Under the pieces are notes generated by a model. It searched no databases and was not told the DNA's origin. It worked only from the letters and a program-made list of their open reading frames with translations. The translations under genes were made by a program, and so were the position numbers. A stretch of 64,000 nucleotides of DNA from an uncultured Aurantimonas sp. GTDB taxonomy: Bacteria > Pseudomonadota > Alphaproteobacteria > Rhizobiales > Rhizobiaceae. The stretch spans positions 27,408 through 91,407 of the forward strand of contig CANKZU010000013.1 in assembly GCA_947488615.1 (NCBI GenBank). The letters are read 5' to 3'. Below, piece after piece: positions 44,202 to 52,504 of the stretch (within the stretch, counting starts at the first letter, position 1; the number at the start of each line of letters is the position of its first letter).

Positions 44202-45731
44202 TCACGCGTTGGACAACAGATCGGCGAAACGATCGCGCAGGACGTTCTTCTGGACCTTGCCCATGGTGTTGCGCGGTAATTCGTCGACGAAGACGATCCG
44301 CTTCGGCTGCTTGAACCGGGCGAGCCGCTCCTTCAGCGCCCCGGTCAATTCCTCTTCCTTCAGGCTCGACGCCCCGACGACCACCCCAACGACGCCCTCG
44401 CCAAAATCGGGGTGCGGCACACCGATCACTGCGCTTTCGACCACGCCCGGCAGTTCGTCCAGCGCAAGCTCGACCTCCTTGGGATAGATGTTGAAACCAC
44501 CCGAGATCACCAGATCCTTGCCGCGTCCAACGATGCTCACGTAGCCGTCGGGATCGATCATGCCGAGGTCGCCGGTAATGAAGAATCCGTCGTCGCGAAA
44601 TTCCGCCGCGGTCTTTTCCGGCATCTGCCAATAGCCGGAAAAGACGTTCGGTCCCTTGACCTCGATCACACCGATCTCGCCCTGGGGGAGTGCCTCGCCG
44701 GTCTCGGCATCGACGATTCTCAAGGTGACGCCGGGCAGCGGGAAGCCAACGGTGCCGGCCCGCCGTTCGCCGTCATACGGGTTTGAGGTCGACATATTGG
44801 TCTCGGTCATGCCGTAGCGCTCCAGGATGCGCAGGCCGGTGCGCTCCTCGAACGCCTTGTGGGTCTCGGCGAGCAGCGGCGCCGAGCCAGACGTAAACAG
44901 CCGCATATGGGCCGTCGCCTCGCGGGTCAGCCGCTTATCGGCGAGAAGCCGCGTGTAGAAGGTCGGAACCCCCATCATGGTGGTCGCGTCCGGCAGGAAG
45001 CGAAATACCTGCTCGACATCGAATTTCGGCAGGAAAATCATCGCCCCGCCGGCAATCATGGCGGTGTTCGACGCGACGAAAAGCCCGTGGGTGTGGAAGA
45101 TCGGCAGCGCGTGAAGGAGCACATCCTTGTCGGTGAACCGCCAATAGTCGCGGAGCACCTCGGCGTTGGAGAGAAGATTGTCCTGGGTCAGCATGGCGCC
45201 CTTGGAGCGGCCGGTGGTCCCGGAAGTGTAAAGGATCGCCGCCAGATCGCTGGCTTCCCGCGCGACCGTCTCGAAGGTCGTCGGTGCCACCAGCGCCTTG
45301 TCGCTCAAGCTGCCGGCGCTTTTGTCCGGCGAGGTCCAGACGCCGAGCGTCTCGATCGTTGCGCCGGCCTTTTCGGCGACAGGGGCGAGCGCGTCACGCC
45401 TGGCCGGATCGCAAACGAAGACGCGCGGACCCGCATCGGTAAGGAAATACGCGATCTCGGTCGGCGTATAGGCGGTATTGAGCGGCAGAAAGACGCCGCC
45501 GGCCCGCACCGTGCCGAGATAGAGCATCAAGGCTTCTATGGATTTTTCGACCTGGACCGCCACCCGGTCGCCGGGCTTGACACCCAGATCGAGAAGGGCA
45601 TTGGCGAAGCGCGCTGAAACCGCCTCTACGTCCTGGTAGCTGTAGGCCCGCCCGTCCGGAAGTATGGCGAAACCGCGCGCCGGATCGCGCTGTCCGGCTG
45701 CGATGAGACCGTCGAAGAGCGGATTGGTCAT
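44202..45731 (-). CDS. matB: Malonyl-CoA synthetase
   Basis: 509 residues. It activates malonate (often methylmalonate as well) to the CoA ester with ATP. Adenylate-forming family motifs: ILYTSGTTGRSKGAM (P-loop, about residues 163-177), HALPIFHTHGLFVA, RYGMTETNMSTSNPYDGERRA in which the Arg pair of MatB proteins appears, ITGDLGMIDPDGYVSIVGR, and the C-terminal catalytic Lys in PRNTMGKVQKNVLR. The MSTSNPYDGERR stretch separates MatB from acetyl-CoA or long-chain synthetases. The ATG overlaps the matA stop (ATGA). Confidence 0.95.
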   Translation of the reverse strand: MTNPLFDGLIAAGQRDPARGFAILPDGRAYSYQDVEAVSARFANALLDLGVKPGDRVAVQVEKSIEALMLYLGTVRAGGVFLPLNTAYTPTEIAYFLTDAGPRVFVCDPARRDALAPVAEKAGATIETLGVWTSPDKSAGSLSDKALVAPTTFETVAREASDLAAILYTSGTTGRSKGAMLTQDNLLSNAEVLRDYWRFTDKDVLLHALPIFHTHGLFVASNTAMIAGGAMIFLPKFDVEQVFRFLPDATTMMGVPTFYTRLLADKRLTREATAHMRLFTSGSAPLLAETHKAFEERTGLRILERYGMTETNMSTSNPYDGERRAGTVGFPLPGVTLRIVDAETGEALPQGEIGVIEVKGPNVFSGYWQMPEKTAAEFRDDGFFITGDLGMIDPDGYVSIVGRGKDLVISGGFNIYPKEVELALDELPGVVESAVIGVPHPDFGEGVVGVVVGASSLKEEELTGALKERLARFKQPKRIVFVDELPRNTMGKVQKNVLRDRFADLLSNA

Positions 45732-47086
45732 GCTACGTCCTTCATCAAATGGCTACCGGCCCGTCCCGGCAGGAGCGCGGTGACGGCTCGGCTGGCCGCG
45801 ATCTCGCCGTCCGCCGCGTAGGCTTCGTGACGCTGCTCGATGCGCGGCAGATCATAGAGGTAGTTCACCATCAGCCCATGCGCCTGCTTAAGGCCACTCG
45901 ATGAGGTGTCTCCGAGATGCATGATGCGGTTGAGAACGGCGCCGTTGCCGAGATGGAACCGCGCCACCGGGTCGATCGGCCTGCCGTCGCCGCGCTTGGC
46001 GCGCAGGTAGTAGCGCGCGCCGAGCGAGAGCAGGCCGGGCCGGGCCGTCTCGGCCTTGGCCGGGTCCGCCGACCACCCAGCTTCGCCGATGATGGTCAGC
46101 GCGCGCGTCTCGTTGGCTTCCAGGCCCTCAATGGCGTCCGCCGACAGCCCGGCGATCCAGGATGCGAAGCCAGGCGCCGGGGACAGGGTGACGAAGGTTT
46201 TCAGGTTCGGGACGGTCTCTTTGAGGTCCTCGGCCACCTGCTTGATCAGGAACGAGCCAAAGGATACTCCGGCCAACCCCCTGTGGCAGTTGGAGATCGA
46301 GTAGAAGACGGCCGTCTGCGCCGCATTCGGGGACAGCACGGCCCGATCGGGATCGAGCACCGTGGCGATACTGGCTGGAATGTCGTCCGTCAGGGCAACT
46401 TCGACGAAGATCAGCGGATCGTCTGGAATCGAGGGATGGAAAAAGCCGAAGCAGCGCCGGTCGGCGGGCGCCAGACGCTGGCGCAGTTCGTCCCAATTGC
46501 CGATGGCGTGGACGGCTTCGTAGCGGATGATCTTTTCCAGAACGCTGGCCGGCGTGTCCCAGTCGATCGGCTTCAGCATCAAGAAGCCGCGGTTGAACCA
46601 TGACTGGAAGAGATGGCGGAGATCGGCGTCGACGGCCCCGAGCCGATCCCTGTCGCTTGTCAGGAAGGGCAACAGCCGCTCGCGCAGCTTGACCAACTCG
46701 GCCGTTCCGCCCGGCGCGAGATTCAGTCGGCGGAACAATTCCTGACGGGGCGGCTCGGCGAGCCGTTGAAGGTCGACAAGCGTATCGGAACCGGGGTTTT
46801 CGGCATAGGCGTTTGCGGCGGCGCGCAATGCTTCCGCGTCGGGCATGAACTCCTCGGCTAGCATGTGGAAGAAGCGTTTGGCCGCCTTGTCGTCGAGGCC
46901 GCGGAAGCCCGTGAGGATGTCGGCTGCAAGCCGAACGCCCGTCGCTTCGCCACGGGAGGAGACGAGCTTATGGCAAAGCGCCGCAAGTTCCGGCAGGCTG
47001 ATTGTCTTGCCGCCATCCTCGCCATGGAACCAGGAGCGCGCGCCGATCGAGCCGAGCAGATCGGACAGAAGGGAAACCCGGCTCAC
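45728..47086 (-). CDS. matA: Malonyl-CoA decarboxylase
   Basis: 452 residues. It decarboxylates malonyl-CoA to acetyl-CoA. GTG 47086 overlaps the TRAP permease stop (GTGA), so translation is coupled; the long upstream frame lies inside the permease gene and is not used. Family signatures: FHMLAEEFMPD, NRGFLMLKPIDWDTPASVLEKI, the CFGFFHPSIPDDPLIFVEVA block, FYSISNCHRGLAGVSFGSFLIKQV (given in part, SISNCHRGLAGVSFG) with the catalytic Ser, and KTFVTLSPAPGFASWI. The gene ends overlapping matB. Confidence 0.95.
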   Translation of the reverse strand: MSRVSLLSDLLGSIGARSWFHGEDGGKTISLPELAALCHKLVSSRGEATGVRLAADILTGFRGLDDKAAKRFFHMLAEEFMPDAEALRAAANAYAENPGSDTLVDLQRLAEPPRQELFRRLNLAPGGTAELVKLRERLLPFLTSDRDRLGAVDADLRHLFQSWFNRGFLMLKPIDWDTPASVLEKIIRYEAVHAIGNWDELRQRLAPADRRCFGFFHPSIPDDPLIFVEVALTDDIPASIATVLDPDRAVLSPNAAQTAVFYSISNCHRGLAGVSFGSFLIKQVAEDLKETVPNLKTFVTLSPAPGFASWIAGLSADAIEGLEANETRALTIIGEAGWSADPAKAETARPGLLSLGARYYLRAKRGDGRPIDPVARFHLGNGAVLNRIMHLGDTSSSGLKQAHGLMVNYLYDLPRIEQRHEAYAADGEIAASRAVTALLPGRAGSHLMKDVA

Positions 47087-48411
47087 AATTCCGGTCCCAT
47101 GACGAGGTCCGGCAGGAACAGAGCGATCTGCGGGAATATCGACAGCGTGATGATGCCTAGGATCATGCACAGGACATAGGGGAAGGAGCCCCGCAGAATC
47201 TGCCCGAGGGAAATGTCCGGTGCGATGCCATTGATGACATAGAGATTCAGTCCGACCGGCGGGGTGATCAGCCCGATCTCCATATTGATCGTCAGGATGA
47301 CGGCGAACCAATAGGGGTCAAAGCCTGCCTGGGTGATGATCGGCAGCAGAATCGGCGCGGTCATCAGGATGACGGCGACGGGCGGAAGGAAGAAGCCGGC
47401 GATCAGCAGAAAGACGTTGACGACGCCCATCAGGACCCAGCGGTTGACCTCCAGATCCGCGATCCAGCCCGCGACCGACTGGGTGATGAACAGCCAGGAC
47501 AGGGCGAAGGAGAAGAGTTCGGCCGAAGCGATGATCATCATGATCATCACGGATTCCTTGAGGGTGTCGCGGAAGATCGGCGTCATCTGCCGGACGCGCC
47601 AGGACTTGCCGAACACGCCATAGATGACGGCGACCAGAAGAATACAGAACAGTGCCCCGACGCCCGCGGCTTCGGACGGCGTGGCGACGCCGCCGTAGAG
47701 AACGAACAGGACGCCGGCGATGACGAGAAGAAACGGCAGAACCCGTGGCAGCGCCTCGAAGCGCTGGCGCATCGAGAATCGCTCGGTCAGCTCGGACAGT
47801 CCCAGACCTTTGCGCTTACAGGCGATGATGGTCCAGATCATGAAATAGATCGTCAGCATCAGGCCGGGCATCAAGCCGGCGAGGAACAGGCGGCCGATCG
47901 AGGTCTCGGTGGCGATGCCGTAGACGATCATGGTCACGGACGGGGGGATGAGGATGCCGAGCGTGCCGCCGGCCGCGATCGAGCCTGCCGCGATTTCGGC
48001 CGGATAGCCGCGCTGGCGCATTTCAGGAATGCCCATCTTGCCGATGGCGGCGCAGGTCGCGGGCGACGAGCCGGACAGGGCGGCGAAGATCGAGCAGGCG
48101 CCGAGATTCGACAGGACGAGACCGCCCGGCACGCGGTTGAGCCAGCGATCGAGCGCCTCGTAGAGGTCCTTGCCGGCCGGCGAGGAGGCGACCGCCGCTC
48201 CCATCAGGATGAACATCGGGATGGCGACGAGGCCAAACGAATTGATGCCCGTGAAGAAGGTTTCGCCCAACGTCTCGATCTGGCCAAGTCCATCGGTCAG
48301 AATCAGCGCTCCGACCGCGACCAGGCCGAGCGCGAAAGCGATGGGCATACCGATCGCGAGCATCGCCAGGAGCGAACCGAGGATGAGGAATCCGGAGACC
48401 GACGGGCTCAT
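47083..48411 (-). CDS. matM: Malonate TRAP transporter large permease
   Basis: 442 residues, the usual DctM size. Motifs: GAAVASSPAGKDLYEALDRW, LSGSSPATCAAIGKMGIPEM, AAGGTLGILIPPSVTMIVYG, ATPSEAAGVGALFCILLVAV and NMEIGLITPPVGLNLYVING. It forms the channel for malonate uptake together with MatQ and MatP. It overlaps matQ (4 bases) upstream and matA (4 bases) downstream, so the operon is tightly coupled. The assignment to malonate rests on the operon, which matches the matPQMAB locus known from Sinorhizobium meliloti. Confidence 0.92.
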   Translation of the reverse strand: MSPSVSGFLILGSLLAMLAIGMPIAFALGLVAVGALILTDGLGQIETLGETFFTGINSFGLVAIPMFILMGAAVASSPAGKDLYEALDRWLNRVPGGLVLSNLGACSIFAALSGSSPATCAAIGKMGIPEMRQRGYPAEIAAGSIAAGGTLGILIPPSVTMIVYGIATETSIGRLFLAGLMPGLMLTIYFMIWTIIACKRKGLGLSELTERFSMRQRFEALPRVLPFLLVIAGVLFVLYGGVATPSEAAGVGALFCILLVAVIYGVFGKSWRVRQMTPIFRDTLKESVMIMMIIASAELFSFALSWLFITQSVAGWIADLEVNRWVLMGVVNVFLLIAGFFLPPVAVILMTAPILLPIITQAGFDPYWFAVILTINMEIGLITPPVGLNLYVINGIAPDISLGQILRGSFPYVLCMILGIITLSIFPQIALFLPDLVMGPEL

Positions 48412-48968
48412 GCTTGCTCTCCCGTCTGAATCGCCCGCGCCTCGGTCAATTCCGCAAAGGATGTGTCCTGTTCGGCGAGCGTCAGCGCATCACCCAGTAT
48501 GAACAGGCGGACCAGATCGGCCACATATTGCAGGACAAGAAGCCCCATGCCGATCGGTAGCGGGGCGAGCACGATCCACAGCGGTGGCGCCCACACCGTC
48601 TCGGTACGCCAGCCACCCTCGAATGCTTCGTACATCGCGATCCACCCGGCATAGGTCATGAGCCCGACGAAGAGGATCGACAAAAGTCCAGCCATCGCTT
48701 CCATCGCCTTACGGCCGGTGGGGCCGGCCGCTGTGGGAATCAGGTCGACATTCACATGGCCGCGCTGCAGCAGCACGTAGGGCGAGCCGATGAAGGTGGC
48801 GGCTACAAGGGCATAAATCGTGAATTCCGTCTGCCACACGGTCGACCAGCGCAATACGTAGCGCACGAACACCATCTCGCAGACCACCAGCACCGCCGCG
48901 ACGAGCAGGGCGATGGCGAGGAAGCCAGCGATACGGGAAATGGTGGAGACGGCGCGAACAAAGAGCAT
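48408..48968 (-). CDS. matQ: Malonate TRAP transporter small permease
   Basis: 186 residues, four hydrophobic helices. DctQ features: ISRIAGFLAIALLVAAVLVV, EMVFVRYVLRWSTVWQTEF, FIGSPYVLLQRGHVNVDLI and EGGWRTETVWAPPLWIVLAP. It overlaps matM by four bases. A gap of 246 bases separates it from matP; no strong hairpin was found there, unlike the other binding-protein genes of the window. Confidence 0.9.
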   Translation of the reverse strand: MLFVRAVSTISRIAGFLAIALLVAAVLVVCEMVFVRYVLRWSTVWQTEFTIYALVAATFIGSPYVLLQRGHVNVDLIPTAAGPTGRKAMEAMAGLLSILFVGLMTYAGWIAMYEAFEGGWRTETVWAPPLWIVLAPLPIGMGLLVLQYVADLVRLFILGDALTLAEQDTSFAELTEARAIQTGEQA

Positions 48969-49214
48969 GAGACGACGCGGATTTCCATGTGAGCTGCGAG
49001 CCGTCCCACGTGGTCAACGTCAGATTCGACCCGAGAGGCCATCGCAATGAAGCGACACGCAATTGGCAGTAAGATCGCCGTCGATTCTCATCTGGCCCCG
49101 GAATGATCCTATAAGGTTCCCGGAACGGACCCGAGCGTGAGGGCGAACGGCGAAGAGCTGACGGCGTCGGACAAAGGTCGTTCCAACGCCGCCTGTGGTC
49201 TTCCTATCGCCAGA

Positions 49215-50204
49215 TCACTCGACGGCGAGCGCCTTTTCGATCAGCTCTTTGCCGCCTTCCACCTCCTCGGAGAACTTCTTGTAGGCGCTCTGCTTCGCGA
49301 CGGCGAGCCAGGCGTCGAAGTCCTCCTTGGTCATCTCGGCCACTTCGACGCCAGCCTTTTCGTAGGCTTCGACGAGCTTGCCATCCAGCGCCTTGGCTTC
49401 CTCGAAGAAATACTCCTCAGCCTTTTCCCCCGCCGCCATCAAGGCGTCCTGCTGTTCGGACGTCAGATTGTCGTAGGAGCGCTTGGACATGAGGATGGGC
49501 TCGTACATGAACCACAGCGCGTTGTCGCCGGGCGCGGTCAAGCATTTTGCCTGCTCGAAAATGCGGTACGAGACCAGCGAGCCCGACGAGGTGTTCGCCC
49601 CGTCCAAAACGCCGGTCTGCATGGCAGTGTAGATTTCCGAGGACGGCATGGACTGGATCGACGCGCCAGCCTCGACCAACATCTGCTCGAAGGCTGGGCC
49701 GGCGGCACGAAGCGTCTGTCCCTTGGCAGTCTCTGGAGCCGTGATGCATTTTTCGTTGGAGACGAATCCGCCGGCGAGCCAAGCGTCGGCGAGGACGACA
49801 ACGCCGGCCTCCTCGATGATTGCCTTGATATCGTTCATGAATTCGGAATCGTTGAGCTTCTTCGCCCGCTCGTGATTACGCACGAGGCCAGGCATCAGCG
49901 TCGCCGAAAACTGCGGATGTCGGCCGCTCGCATAGTCGAGCGGGAAGGCCGAGATGTCGAGTTGGCCCTTGGTCATCGCGCCCCACTGTTCGCGCGGTTT
50001 GAACAGAGATTTGCCCGGGTAGACCTGAATTTCGATGCCGGTGTCGGAGGCGGCCGCTTCCTTGGCGATGATCTGAACCATCTCGTCGCGGACGTCGCCC
50101 TTGCCGCCCGGCCATTGGTGCGAGGCTTTCAGGGTTACGTTCTGCGCAAGTGCGGCGCTGGTGAGCGCCAGGCCGCAGACGGCCGACAGCAATATCGATT
50201 TCAT
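49215..50204 (-). CDS. matP: Malonate TRAP transporter periplasmic binding protein
   Basis: 329 residues. Signal peptide MKSILLSAVCGLALTSA with cleavage near ALAQ/N (about residue 21). The mature part is DctP-like: LKASHQWPGGKGDVRDEMVQ, IEIQVYPGKSLFKPREQWGA, the GVVVLADAWLAGG strand and AMQTGVLDGANTSSGSLVSY. It begins the matPQMAB operon and is divergent from the GntR regulator. Ligand malonate is inferred from matA and matB and from the known S. meliloti locus. Confidence 0.9.
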   Translation of the reverse strand: MKSILLSAVCGLALTSAALAQNVTLKASHQWPGGKGDVRDEMVQIIAKEAAASDTGIEIQVYPGKSLFKPREQWGAMTKGQLDISAFPLDYASGRHPQFSATLMPGLVRNHERAKKLNDSEFMNDIKAIIEEAGVVVLADAWLAGGFVSNEKCITAPETAKGQTLRAAGPAFEQMLVEAGASIQSMPSSEIYTAMQTGVLDGANTSSGSLVSYRIFEQAKCLTAPGDNALWFMYEPILMSKRSYDNLTSEQQDALMAAGEKAEEYFFEEAKALDGKLVEAYEKAGVEVAEMTKEDFDAWLAVAKQSAYKKFSEEVEGGKELIEKALAVE

Positions 50205-50264
50205 GGAAATTCCTCCCGTTTATCGGATTACGCCTCCCAGCGCATTTACCCAAAACACACGCTC

Positions 50265-50295
50265 TTGCATGCTATGTCAACCACATTGTATACGA
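50265..50295. promoter_or_regulatory. Candidate operator for the GntR/FCD regulator of the mat operon
   Basis: TTGTATACGA at 50286-50295 fits the FCD-type operator pattern TNGTNNACNA, 5 bases before the regulator start. A second imperfect palindrome, TTGCATGCTA (50265-50274), lies 21 bases upstream in phase with two DNA turns. Both are in the 96-base divergent region, so they could control matP and the regulator itself. Confidence 0.5.
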
Positions 50296-50300
50296 TTTAG

Positions 50301-51026
50301 ATGGACTCGTCGGACCATTCCACTACGCAGTTCGCCGTCTCTGCGGTGTCGCCACAGGTCGAAGGTCGTCCGGTGCGGCCGAAGGCTGGCGAAATCCGCG
50401 ACGTCCTCGAACAAGAGATCGTCACCGGGAGGCTAAGTGCCGGCGACCGGCTTGACGAATCGGCGTTGGCCGCACGGTTCGGCGTCTCCCGCACTCCTAT
50501 ACGAGAGGCGATCAACCAACTCGCTTCGGCCGCGCTGATCGAACAGATCCCGAATCGGGGGGCCTTCGTGCGCCAGGTCGGTCTCGCTGAGCTTGTCGAG
50601 ATGTTTGAGGTGATGGCCGAACTGGAGGGAATGGCAGGACGGCTAGCGGCGCGGCGGGCGGATGCCGAAGCCTTGGAGAGTCTGAACCTAGCGCACGCGG
50701 CCTGTGCGGCAGCGGCGCGCTCTCGCGATCCCGACGCCTATTATTACGAGAACGAACGCTTTCACCACTTGATCTACGAAACCTGCGGCAATGCGTTTCT
50801 CATTGCCGAGGCGAAGCGTCTCCACCAGCGCTTGAAGGCCTATCGCAGGCTGCAGCTACGCGTGGCCCATAGGACTCCCCAATCGCTCGCCGAGCATGAG
50901 CGGATCGTCGCGGCCATCGGTGCTGGTGACGGCGAGACGGCTGAGCGGGAATTGCGTGCTCACGTCACGGTGCAGGGTGAGCGCTTTGCCGACCTGGTAG
51001 CGAGCCTCCATCTTCCGGGACGATAA
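50301..51026 (+). CDS. matR: GntR family transcriptional regulator, FCD subfamily (MatR-like)
   Basis: 241 residues. N-terminal winged helix-turn-helix (about residues 35-100): GEIRDVLEQEIVTGRLSAGD, LDESALAARFGVSRTPIREAI, LIEQIPNRGAFV. The C-terminal FCD ligand domain (about 105-235) has EMFEVMAELEGMAGRLAARR, YENERFHHLIYETCGN with metal-binding His residues and HERIVAAIGAGDGETAERELR. It is divergent from matPQMAB, as in known malonate loci where MatR responds to malonate. It ends before a bidirectional terminator. Confidence 0.85.
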   Translation: MDSSDHSTTQFAVSAVSPQVEGRPVRPKAGEIRDVLEQEIVTGRLSAGDRLDESALAARFGVSRTPIREAINQLASAALIEQIPNRGAFVRQVGLAELVEMFEVMAELEGMAGRLAARRADAEALESLNLAHAACAAAARSRDPDAYYYENERFHHLIYETCGNAFLIAEAKRLHQRLKAYRRLQLRVAHRTPQSLAEHERIVAAIGAGDGETAERELRAHVTVQGERFADLVASLHLPGR

Positions 51027-51114
51027 CGGTCGCGAATCAGGCGCCGATCGAAAACCTCCTCGATCAGCCCCGTCATCGCCGGTGGTGGAGATCCGACAGG
51101 TGCGAGCCCGACAC

Positions 51115-51143
51115 AAAAACCCCGGCATGGAAGCCGGGTTTTT
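51115..51143. terminator. Bidirectional terminator
   Basis: CCCGGC and GCCGGG form a stem around ATGGAA, flanked by five A residues on the left and five T residues on the right, so it works in both directions. It separates matR (plus) from a lipoprotein gene (minus). Confidence 0.88.
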
Positions 51144-51185
51144 CGCCAGATTGACCGGGCCGACGTGCTGCGGCCGATATTGGAA

Positions 51186-51830
51186 TCAGGTGTTCGCCCG
51201 CTTCAGAGAGTTGATGTAATTCTCAGGGAACAGCAGCGGGTTCACCGTCTTCAGGCCCAGATATTCGGCGATGTCGTTGACATAGGCGCTGCAATTGTAA
51301 AGCACGGCGTGCCACACTGGTGAGCTGTTCTGCAGCTTGCGGATATGGGCCACGAGACCGCGATATTCCGCCTCAGTGAGCTCGATGCGGTAATAGGCCG
51401 TCATGTAGGCGTTTTCGCTATCCCCGTCGCTCGGGCCGGTTTCCGAGGGGACCGGAAGAACGTGGCCGATCGTATAGGGTATGTTGCTGGTGGAGGCGGG
51501 GTGTAGCCCCGTGATTTCGGTCATGCTCGGGATCAAGACGCCATTGGCGTCGACCGGCACATGACCATTCTGATCGAGCCGACCGAATACCGCAAAGGTG
51601 TGACCGTAGCTCAGCGCCGACCGCGCGCGAAATTCGACGAAATAGGGTTTGGCTCGTTGGACAACGTCGCTTTCCTCGACTGCGGGCGCAAAAGCCGCGG
51701 GAGTGACCAGCGAGGACGCCGACGTCAGGGGCGCCCCGGACGTCATCGTGTTGGATCCCGTCGAGGAACAGCCCGCCAAAAGTCCGCCAAGCAGGAACAG
51801 GACGGCAAATCGAAGGGGTTTAGGAAGCAT
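51186..51830 (-). CDS. Lipoprotein of unknown function
   Basis: 214 residues with ATG 51830. Signal with lipobox LLAGC (Cys near residue 21), then a Ser/Thr-rich spacer. The body has RAKPYFVEFRARSALSYGHTF then AVFGRLDQNG (given in part), a GHVLPVPSETGPSDGD turn, YYRIELTEAEYRGLVAHI and a late NCSAYVNDIAEYLGL. The HTF and NC residues recall the DUF4105/Lnb-type Cys-His pattern, but I cannot confirm membership. It may be an outer or inner membrane protein facing the periplasm. First of three consecutive minus-strand lipoprotein genes. Confidence 0.7.
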   Translation of the reverse strand: MLPKPLRFAVLFLLGGLLAGCSSTGSNTMTSGAPLTSASSLVTPAAFAPAVEESDVVQRAKPYFVEFRARSALSYGHTFAVFGRLDQNGHVPVDANGVLIPSMTEITGLHPASTSNIPYTIGHVLPVPSETGPSDGDSENAYMTAYYRIELTEAEYRGLVAHIRKLQNSSPVWHAVLYNCSAYVNDIAEYLGLKTVNPLLFPENYINSLKRANT

Positions 51831-51937
51831 TGCGCGGTCTCTCAAAGATGGGACTCGTTGGTCCGGTCACCGCAGAAGTCATGCCGCAATTCTCGGTTTT
51901 TATATGACGCCGGGAATCTGATTTTCATAAAGGAACG

Positions 51938-51970
51938 CTTGGGGGAGGCGCCATTGGACGCTCCCCCAAG
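51938..51970 (-). terminator. Hairpin downstream of the 48-aa lipoprotein gene
   Basis: CTTGGGGGAG (51938-51947) and CTCCCCCAAG (51961-51970) form a perfect 10-bp stem. On the minus strand it begins 9 bases past the small lipoprotein stop codon and is followed by CGTTCCTTT. It supports that the small gene is a real transcript. Confidence 0.7.
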
Positions 51971-51979
51971 ATGTCCGGG

Positions 51980-52126
51980 TCAGCCCTTGGTGACAAAGGT
52001 CTCTTCGACGACGATTGGCTGAGCGACCGGTGCCTTGCCTTTGCCCTTGCCGATGCCTTTGCCCATGCAACCGGCGAAGGTTGCGAGAGCGAAGACCGCG
52101 ACCGATGCGATGACGATTTTCTTCAT
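51980..52126 (-). CDS. 48-aa small lipoprotein
   Basis: Reading from ATG at 52126 gives 48 codons: MKKIVIASVAVFALATFAGC, then a Gly/Lys-rich stretch (MGKGIGKGKGKAPV) and an acidic ending (IVVEETFVTKG). The first 20 residues are a classic lipoprotein signal with lipobox TFAGC. The mature peptide would be 29 residues, with alternating Gly and Lys. It resembles entericidin-like or other tiny lipoproteins in size only. An A/G-rich ribosome site (TAGGTAG) is weak. A strong hairpin follows the stop codon. No function known. Confidence 0.72.
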   Translation of the reverse strand: MKKIVIASVAVFALATFAGCMGKGIGKGKGKAPVAQPIVVEETFVTKG

Positions 52127-52504
52127 GATAAACTACCTATCAGTCTCTGACGGTTTATGCCGCAGTTTAAGTTCCCGACGCTTATGCGGCCGGTGCGTCG
52201 GCAACCTGTTGTTTTTAGGCGATAGGAGCAAGTGCGGAAAAGACACACTTCTCATTGAACCTCCAGCGGGCGCCGACCTAGCGTTAACAAGTGGTTGTGC
52301 ACGCGACCGCGGGGCTAGAGACATCCCTGTAATTGCTGGGATACTGCCGTTCTCCGTCCAGTCGCCCTTGCTGCAACGCAGGATGGCCTGAATGCCTCAA
52401 CCTTCATTAAATCGTGCAACGGAACGCGAGAATTTTCTCGCGACCGGCGGGGGCGGATCGGGGTTGACCGGGAATCACGATAATCAAACGATCCTCGACG
52501 GTAC
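52127..52504. other. Intergenic region between two lipoprotein genes
   Basis: About 380 bases with no convincing gene on either strand. It contains a perfect 8-bp palindrome around a TT spacer (CGCGAGAA, TTCTCGCG; 52425-52442), about 60 bases beyond the stop codon of the upstream lipoprotein gene, which may end its transcript. The promoter of the 48-aa lipoprotein should lie near 52150-52200. Confidence 0.4.
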
